This document shows positions 5,644 to 9,898 of a stretch of DNA of 9,898 nt, in pieces. Position numbers and translations under genes: made by a program. Position 1 is the first letter of the stretch, and the number at the start of each line of letters is the position of its first letter. This DNA is from Hyphomicrobiales bacterium (lineage in GTDB: Bacteria; Pseudomonadota; Alphaproteobacteria; Rhizobiales; Beijerinckiaceae), in the NCBI GenBank assembly GCA_028290125.1, contig JAQGKM010000235.1:1-9898 (forward strand), given 5' to 3'. The notes beneath the pieces are model-generated. The model was not told where the DNA came from and did not search any database. It saw only the letters and a program-made list of their open reading frames with translations.

Positions 5644-6765
5644 ATGACCGCCTCGCATAACCCGCCTTTCCGCGCCGAGATCGTCGGCTCGTTCCTGCGT
5701 CCCGACGCCATCAAGCTGGCGCGCGACAAGCATCATGAGGGCTCCATCAGCCATCCGCAGCTGCATGCGATCGAGGATGAGGAAATCCGCAAGGTCGTCG
5801 CCATGCAGGAAGCCGCTGGCCTCAAGGTCGCGACCGACGGCGAGTTCCGCCGCTCGACCTATTCGGAAAACTTCACCACGCAGGGCCTCACCGGCGTGCG
5901 CAGCGAGCATGTCGGCGCCGGCGACTGGGCCTATTCGGATGGCAAGGGCGGCAAGCGCGCCGCGCGCGTGCCGGTCGTCTCGGCGCCGATCCGCTGGAGC
6001 GGCTCCGCCAATGCGAGCGACTTCTCTTTCCTGAAGTCGGCGGTGAAAACCGCGACGCCGAAGATCACCCTGCCGGGCCCCTGCTACATCCATTACCGCT
6101 CGGGACGCGCCAACATCTCGCAGGATGTCTATCCGGATCTCAAGCAGTTCTGGGCGGATCTCGCAGCGGCGTATCATGCCGAGATGCAGGCGCTCTACGA
6201 CGTCGGCTGCCGTTACCTGCAGCTTGATGAGACCTCGCTCGCCAAGCTCGGCGATCCCAAAATTCAGGCCGCGCTCGAAGCGCGCGGCGATGACTGGCGT
6301 GAGCTGGTCGAGGTCTACACCGACGCCATCAACGCGGTGGCGGCCGGTGCGCCGAAGGGCATGCATGTCGCCATGCATCTGTGCCGCGGCAACCAGGCCG
6401 GCCACTGGCAGGCGGAGGGCGGCTACGATCTCGTCGCCGAACGCCTCTTCAAGAAGGTGACGATCACAACGTACCTCATGGAATTCGACACGCCGCGTGC
6501 CGGCACGTTCGAACCGCTGCGCCATCTGCCCGATGGCAAGACGGTCGTGCTGGGTCTCATCTCGTCGAAGGTGCCGCAGCTTGAGGATCGCGCGCTGGTG
6601 CGCAAGCGCATCGACGAGGCGGCGCAGATCGTGCCGCTCGACCAGCTGGCGCTCAGCGCGCAGTGCGGCTTTGCGAGTTCGGTGCCGGGCAATCCGCTGA
6701 CGGAAGCCGATCAGCGCGCCAAGCTCGATCTCGTCGTCTCGCTGGCGCAGGAAGTCTGGGGCTGA
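5644..6765 (+). CDS. Cobalamin-independent methionine synthase II-like protein (MetE C-terminal domain family methyltransferase)
   Basis: A 373-residue protein matching only the C-terminal catalytic barrel of MetE. MetE transfers methyl from 5-methyltetrahydrofolate to homocysteine at a zinc site. The zinc-ligand pattern is visible: His245 and Cys247 in MHLCRGN, Glu280 in MEFDTPRAG and Cys341 in SAQCGFAS. Further family motifs are IVGSFLRP (13-20), TDGEFRRS (64-71) and YLQLDETSLAKLGDP (191-205), with Asp195 at the usual substrate amino-group position. The N-terminal half of full MetE is absent, as is normal for YxjG/YxjH-like proteins. The same family includes epoxyalkane:coenzyme M transferase of Xanthobacter, so the acceptor could be homocysteine or another thiol. 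It may be read through from the receptor gene or use its own promoter inside the repeat region. It is followed by a strong hairpin. True methionine synthesis is uncertain. Confidence 0.87.
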   Translation: MTASHNPPFRAEIVGSFLRPDAIKLARDKHHEGSISHPQLHAIEDEEIRKVVAMQEAAGLKVATDGEFRRSTYSENFTTQGLTGVRSEHVGAGDWAYSDGKGGKRAARVPVVSAPIRWSGSANASDFSFLKSAVKTATPKITLPGPCYIHYRSGRANISQDVYPDLKQFWADLAAAYHAEMQALYDVGCRYLQLDETSLAKLGDPKIQAALEARGDDWRELVEVYTDAINAVAAGAPKGMHVAMHLCRGNQAGHWQAEGGYDLVAERLFKKVTITTYLMEFDTPRAGTFEPLRHLPDGKTVVLGLISSKVPQLEDRALVRKRIDEAAQIVPLDQLALSAQCGFASSVPGNPLTEADQRAKLDLVVSLAQEVWG

Positions 6766-6771
6766 CGCGCA

Positions 6772-6798
6772 GGCGCGGGCGAAAACAGCGCCCGCGCC
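6772..6798 (+). terminator. GC-rich hairpin after the MetE-like gene
   Basis: GGCGCGGGCG (6772-6781), a 7-nt loop AAAACAG and CGCCCGCGCC (6789-6798) form a perfect 10-bp stem 6 nt after the stop. No T-run follows. It lies between two convergent genes (stops at 6765 and 6820) and could act on both strands. Confidence 0.55.
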
Positions 6799-6819
6799 AC
6801 CCCGCCCCGGACCATGTTT

Positions 6820-6993
6820 TCAGAAAGCGTCCCAGCTTTCCGTTTTCAGGCTGGTTTCGCTCAGCAAGGAATTGGGCGCAAAGCCGCCCTTGGCATGGGC
6901 GACGCCAGTGGCGCTTGGGTGCGTGACGTAAAAGCCGATCAACAGGGCGAGCGCGCCCGCGCCAAGCGCGGAGAGAGTTGCGAGTCTGCGCAT
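6820..6993 (-). CDS. Small secreted or membrane-anchored hypothetical protein (57 aa)
   Basis: I do not recognise this protein. It starts MRRLATLSALGAGALALLIG, a short basic head followed by a hydrophobic core: either a signal peptide or a single membrane anchor. A possible signal-peptidase site follows VAHA, around residue 33, which would leave a mature part of about 24 residues ending KTESWDAF. The frame is open further upstream to 7107, but the ATG at 6993 is chosen because GGAGG lies 5 nt before it and the hydrophobic segment then begins at once. A possible sigma-EcfG promoter sits upstream. It is on the same strand as the efflux operon, 135 bp downstream of it, and converges on the methyltransferase gene. 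It could be a chance frame, but the ribosome site, signal-like start and fit between neighbours argue that it is real. Confidence 0.6.
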   Translation of the reverse strand: MRRLATLSALGAGALALLIGFYVTHPSATGVAHAKGGFAPNSLLSETSLKTESWDAF

Positions 6994-6998
6994 TACGA

Positions 6999-7003
6999 CC
7001 TCC
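6999..7003 (-). promoter_or_regulatory. Ribosome binding site of the small hypothetical gene
   Basis: A perfect GGAGG 5 nt before the ATG at 6993-6991, which decides the start of the 57-aa protein. Confidence 0.6.
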
Positions 7004-7024
7004 AGTTGGATGTCGTCCGTTCCA

Positions 7025-7050
7025 AACGGGCGTGATTTTTGGGAATTTCC
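7025..7050 (-). promoter_or_regulatory. Candidate EcfG-type (general stress) promoter of the small gene
   Basis: On the minus strand GGAAA (7050-7046), 17 nt, then CGTT (7028-7025). The alphaproteobacterial EcfG consensus is GGAAC-N16/17-CGTT, so one base differs. The distance to the ATG at 6993 leaves a short leader of roughly 25 nt holding the ribosome site. Read by eye; such short motifs can occur by chance. Confidence 0.3.
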
Positions 7051-7128
7051 ACCGCTTCCGGGCACAACAGTGCGCCGAAAGCCGCATTCCGCAAGCGTGA
7101 AATCCAACCCGTTCGCTTTTGACGTAGT

Positions 7129-8679
7129 TCAGTCCAGAACCGCATGTGCGGGATCAGGCGCCGCGCCCGTCAGCTTCGGCTTCTTCATCAGCAGGAGCAG
7201 GAAGGCGATCGGCAGGCACACGTAGAACATCAGCTTGAAGTCATCGACATAGGCGATGCTCATCGCCTGTCGGGTGATCTCGCCGTTCAGTCCGCTCAAG
7301 CCACCCACGGCGCCGCTGTTCCAGGCGAAGAAGGCGCCGCCTGCGTGCAGCATGCGGTTGAAGGGCGTCACGCTTTCGGCGATCTGCGCATGCATGATTT
7401 GCGTGTTCTGCGCCAGCATGAACGACATCACCGAAATGCCGATGGCGCTGCCGACGTTGCGCACGAGGCTGAACAGCGCCGTGCCGTCGGTGCGCAGCTC
7501 GGGCGGCAGCGTCGCGAAGGAGATCACGTTCAGCGGGATGAACACGAAGCCCAGCCCGAAGCCCTGCACCATCGTCACCCAGATCAGCGTCGAGGTCGAG
7601 ACGGCCGGAGTCCAGCCCGTCATCTCCCAGAAGGAGAAGGCGAGCGAGAAGATGCCGAACAGGATCAGCAGGCGCGGATCCACCTTGTTGGCGAGACGCC
7701 CCGCCACCATCATGGCGATCATCGTGCCGACGCCGCGCGGCGCCATCAGGAGGCCCGCTTCACGCACCGGGAAACCGGCGAGCGTCTGCAGATAGGGCGC
7801 CAGCAGAGCCGAGCTCGCGAGCAGCACCATGCCGATGGTGAACATCACCAGGAAGCCTGCGGAAAAGTTGAGGTCCTTGAAGATGCGCGGCGGAATGAAG
7901 GGTTTTGGCGCGAAGCGCATGTGGACGATGAACAGGTAGAGACCCAGTCCCGCGAGCACGGCCTCCGCCACGACTTCCATCGAGTTGAACCAGTCGATCT
8001 GCTCGCCGCGATCCAGCATCAATTGCAGCGCGCCGATGCCGAGGCTGAGCACGGCAAAGCCGAGCCAGTCGAAGTTCAGCGATGAGTCGCGCTTGGTGTC
8101 GGTGAGGAACAACGCGATGCCCGCGACCGACAAGAGGCCGAACGGCAGGTTGATGAAGAACACCCAACGCCAGTCGTAAACGTCGGTCAGATAGCCGCCG
8201 AGCGTCGGCCCGAGGATCGGCCCGACCATCACGCCCATGCCCCACATGGCCATGGCGGAGCCGCGCTGCTCGATTGGGTAGAGGTCGAGCATGATTGCCT
8301 GCGACAACGGCACGAGCGCCGCGCCGAAGACGCCCTGCAACAGGCGAAACAGCACCATCTGCGTGAGATTCTGCGCGACGCCGCAGAGCATCGACGCGAC
8401 CGTGAAGCCGATCAGGCAGACGAGCATGAAGTTCTTGCGGCCGAACCGCGCCGACAGCCAGCCGACCGGCGCCGTCATGATGGCGGCCGCGACAATGTAG
8501 GAAGTCAGCACCCAGGTGATCTGGTCGCTCGTCGTCGACAGCGAGCCCTGCATGTACGGCAGCGCGACGTTGGCGATCGTCGAGTCGAGCGCCTGCATCA
8601 ACGTCGCGACCATGGCGCAGACGGTGAGCAGGGCGCGGTGTTTTGGGACCTGGAAAGGTTCAGTCACGGTTGTCGGCAT
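7129..8679 (-). CDS. DHA2-family MFS multidrug efflux pump (EmrB/QacA type)
   Basis: A 516-residue inner-membrane proton antiporter of the 14-TM DHA2 family, which exports drugs or toxic organics. With the start at 8679, LDSTIANVALP (31-41) is the family TM1 motif, GWLSARFGRKNF (73-84) is the TM2-TM3 loop motif A, FRLLQGVFGA (111-120) carries the TM4 arginine motif B and GPILGPTLGG (153-162) is antiporter motif C. DWRWVFFINLPFG follows at 169-181. The C-terminal MFYVCLPIAFLLLLMKKPKL is the last helix and its basic end. The frame is open to 8748, but the extra 23 residues are not family-like and lie inside the emrA-type gene. The chosen ATG overlaps the end of that gene by 20 bp, implying translational coupling; its own ribosome site is weak. 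With the upstream adaptor it would form an EmrAB-type pump. Confidence 0.92.
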   Translation of the reverse strand: MPTTVTEPFQVPKHRALLTVCAMVATLMQALDSTIANVALPYMQGSLSTTSDQITWVLTSYIVAAAIMTAPVGWLSARFGRKNFMLVCLIGFTVASMLCGVAQNLTQMVLFRLLQGVFGAALVPLSQAIMLDLYPIEQRGSAMAMWGMGVMVGPILGPTLGGYLTDVYDWRWVFFINLPFGLLSVAGIALFLTDTKRDSSLNFDWLGFAVLSLGIGALQLMLDRGEQIDWFNSMEVVAEAVLAGLGLYLFIVHMRFAPKPFIPPRIFKDLNFSAGFLVMFTIGMVLLASSALLAPYLQTLAGFPVREAGLLMAPRGVGTMIAMMVAGRLANKVDPRLLILFGIFSLAFSFWEMTGWTPAVSTSTLIWVTMVQGFGLGFVFIPLNVISFATLPPELRTDGTALFSLVRNVGSAIGISVMSFMLAQNTQIMHAQIAESVTPFNRMLHAGGAFFAWNSGAVGGLSGLNGEITRQAMSIAYVDDFKLMFYVCLPIAFLLLLMKKPKLTGAAPDPAHAVLD

Positions 8680-9886
8680 TGGACACAGCCTGCGGCGCAG
8701 CATGCGCGGAAGAGAAGCCGCCGAACAGATCCGACAGCTTGCGTTCATGACCCGTGTCGACGTCGACGTTGACGCTCATGCCGGCGCGCAACGCGGGATC
8801 CCCCGCCGCGCGTTCGATGGAGATGCGCACGGGCACGCGCTGCACCACCTTCACCCAATTGCCGCTGGCGTTCTGCGCAGGAAGAATCGAAAACTCGCCG
8901 CCGGTCGCGGGATTGATCGTCATCACCCGGCCATGCCAGACGCGGCCCGGATAGGCGTCGACCGTGAAGTCCACGCGATCGCCGCTCTTGGTATAGTTGA
9001 GATCCGTTTCCTTGAGGTTCGCCTCAACCCAGACGTCGTTCTCAGACACAAGGCCAACGGCGCCGACGGTCGTCAGCGATGCGGTCTGCGACACGAGGAA
9101 CGTACCGGGCTGCAGCGAATCCACGGCCGTCACGGTGCCGGCGAACGGCGCGCGCACCGTCGTGTGATCGAGCTGGCGCTGCGCTTCGTCGAGCGCGGCT
9201 TTCGCCTGCTGGTATTGCGGGTGCTGCTCGGGCGGGAGATCGGCGCGGTTACCCAGCCGGATCAACGCGACTTCGCGCTGCTGCTGCAGGGACTCGAGCG
9301 CCTTCTGGGTCGCGGTGAGCTGCGCGCGCGCCTGATCGAACGACGCCCGCGTCGTGTTGTTTTCGCGCACGAGCACGGCCGAGCGGTCAAAATTTGCCTG
9401 CGCCAGTTGCGCCTGTGCGCGCTGGCCTTCGATGTCGCTTTCGAGACGCGCGTAATCCTTCACGGACGCTTCCAGCGTGAGCTTCACCTGCTCGAGCTGC
9501 GCGCGCGCATTGTCGACTGCGATGCGGAACTGGTCGGGCTGCAGGCGGAACAGGATGTCGCCCGCCTTCACGCGCTGGCCCTGCTTGACGTCGACGTCGG
9601 AGACGATGCCCGAAACGTCGGTCGACACCATGAGTTTGGCGGCCCGGACGTAGGCGTTGTCGGTCGACACATAACGGCCGCCCTGCAGCCAGAAACCGCC
9701 CGACGCGAGCGCGACGGCGAGCACGCCGCCGCCCATCAGCATGTAACGCAGGCGGTTGGATTTGCGCGGCGCGGCGGCAGGCGCTGCGGTGGCGGGCGCT
9801 GCAGCTTCGGGCGCGGGCGCACGGTTCAGCGGCGTGGGCGCTGTTTCGGCGGCGGGATCGGGGCGGCGGATTTCGGTCACGGACAT
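8660..9886 (-). CDS. HlyD/EmrA-family periplasmic adaptor (membrane fusion) subunit of the efflux pump
   Basis: A 408-residue membrane-fusion protein linking an inner-membrane pump to an outer-membrane channel. Residues 1-46 are a cytoplasmic tail rich in Ala and Pro, ending in basic RKSNRLR. Residues 49-68 form one membrane helix. STDNAYV (74-80) is the usual EmrA entry motif. VSGIVSDVDVKQGQRVKAGD (91-110) is the first half and RAPFAGTV (245-252) the second half of the split lipoyl-like domain. The stretch between, about 121-240, is heptad-like and Gln/Ala-rich, as for the coiled-coil hairpin. The beta-barrel part contains VWVEANLKETDL (285-296) and ASGNWVKVVQRVPVRI (340-355). The start ATG at 9886 is 12 nt from the window end, so the promoter is not visible. 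The stop lies inside the start of the DHA2 pump gene, which shows an operon. Confidence 0.92.
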   Translation of the reverse strand: MSVTEIRRPDPAAETAPTPLNRAPAPEAAAPATAAPAAAPRKSNRLRYMLMGGGVLAVALASGGFWLQGGRYVSTDNAYVRAAKLMVSTDVSGIVSDVDVKQGQRVKAGDILFRLQPDQFRIAVDNARAQLEQVKLTLEASVKDYARLESDIEGQRAQAQLAQANFDRSAVLVRENNTTRASFDQARAQLTATQKALESLQQQREVALIRLGNRADLPPEQHPQYQQAKAALDEAQRQLDHTTVRAPFAGTVTAVDSLQPGTFLVSQTASLTTVGAVGLVSENDVWVEANLKETDLNYTKSGDRVDFTVDAYPGRVWHGRVMTINPATGGEFSILPAQNASGNWVKVVQRVPVRISIERAAGDPALRAGMSVNVDVDTGHERKLSDLFGGFSSAHAAPQAVSNADNRD

Positions 9887-9898
9887 GTCAGACAGCCT

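Noticed and set aside
5289..5729. Open frame carrying RHCERSDAIQ-like peptides on the minus strand across 5289-5729
   Set aside because: It is a translation of the dispersed repeat pair and of antisense coding DNA from the receptor and methyltransferase genes. There is no ribosome site and no protein-like domain.
5539..6525. Long minus-strand open frame opposite the MetE-like gene
   Set aside because: Shadow of the real gene. It has no recognisable domain or ribosome site, and the plus-strand frame has complete zinc-site motifs.
6814..7035. Plus-strand 73-aa frame overlapping the small secreted protein
   Set aside because: No ribosome site near its start and no signal or motif; the minus-strand frame has both a GGAGG and a signal-like start.
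8680..8748. N-terminal extension of the DHA2 pump to 8748
   Set aside because: The added residues (MNASCRICSAAS...) are Cys/Arg-rich, antisense-like in composition and lie inside the adaptor gene. Family members start shortly before the VPKHRALLTV segment.
1..9898. tRNA, rRNA, CRISPR arrays, insertion sequences, phage or toxin-antitoxin genes
   Set aside because: No spaced direct repeats, transposase motifs or tRNA-like cloverleaf arms were seen. The only repeats are the inverted pair at 5498-5621.

Overview
The window is GC-rich, densely packed bacterial DNA with alphaproteobacterial character. Three things point to the Hyphomicrobiales (Bradyrhizobium/Rhodopseudomonas/Xanthobacter-like): the gene repertoire, a dispersed repeat whose spurious translation reads RHCERSEAIQ, and a signal-bearing receptor with a FYRGKTIQMIVG motif. 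This placement rests on pattern recognition, not on a search. No RNA gene, mobile element, CRISPR array or phage gene was seen, and no stretch of more than 300 bases lacks a gene.

Left part (about 1-5500), a catabolism-type cluster. The 3' end of a molybdenum hydroxylase large subunit (xanthine dehydrogenase/aldehyde oxidase family, + strand) runs into a minus-strand set. In transcription order this set is a luciferase-like flavin monooxygenase (4267->3284), an NMT1/SsuA-type ABC binding protein (3222->2245) and a dienelactone-hydrolase-family enzyme (2230->1430). Tight spacing and good ribosome binding sites suggest one operon. The hydrolase and the molybdenum hydroxylase overlap tail to tail by 42 bp. 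A 160-bp divergent region separates the operon from a plus-strand tripartite-tricarboxylate-transporter-type binding protein (4428-5465). A hydroxylase, a flavin oxygenase, an ester/lactone hydrolase and two unrelated solute receptors fit uptake and breakdown of an aromatic, heteroaromatic or similar organic compound. The substrate cannot be read from the sequence.

Middle (about 5466-7128). A perfect hairpin follows the receptor stop codon, then a pair of inverted 30-bp dispersed repeats. Next is a zinc-site methyltransferase of the C-terminal MetE (methionine synthase II-like) family (5644-6765), closed by another perfect GC-rich hairpin. A 57-codon signal-bearing small gene lies convergently at 6820-6993, with a strong ribosome binding site and a possible general-stress (EcfG-type) promoter.

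Right part (7129-9886, minus strand). This is a two-gene drug/solute efflux operon of EmrAB type: an HlyD/EmrA membrane-fusion protein followed, with a 20-bp overlap, by a 14-TM DHA2 major-facilitator pump. Any regulator or outer-membrane channel would lie outside the window.

I did not find a convincing previously undescribed system. The most useful leads are the catabolic cluster without transporter permeases, the inverted repeat pair between receptor and methyltransferase, and the small secreted or anchored protein.
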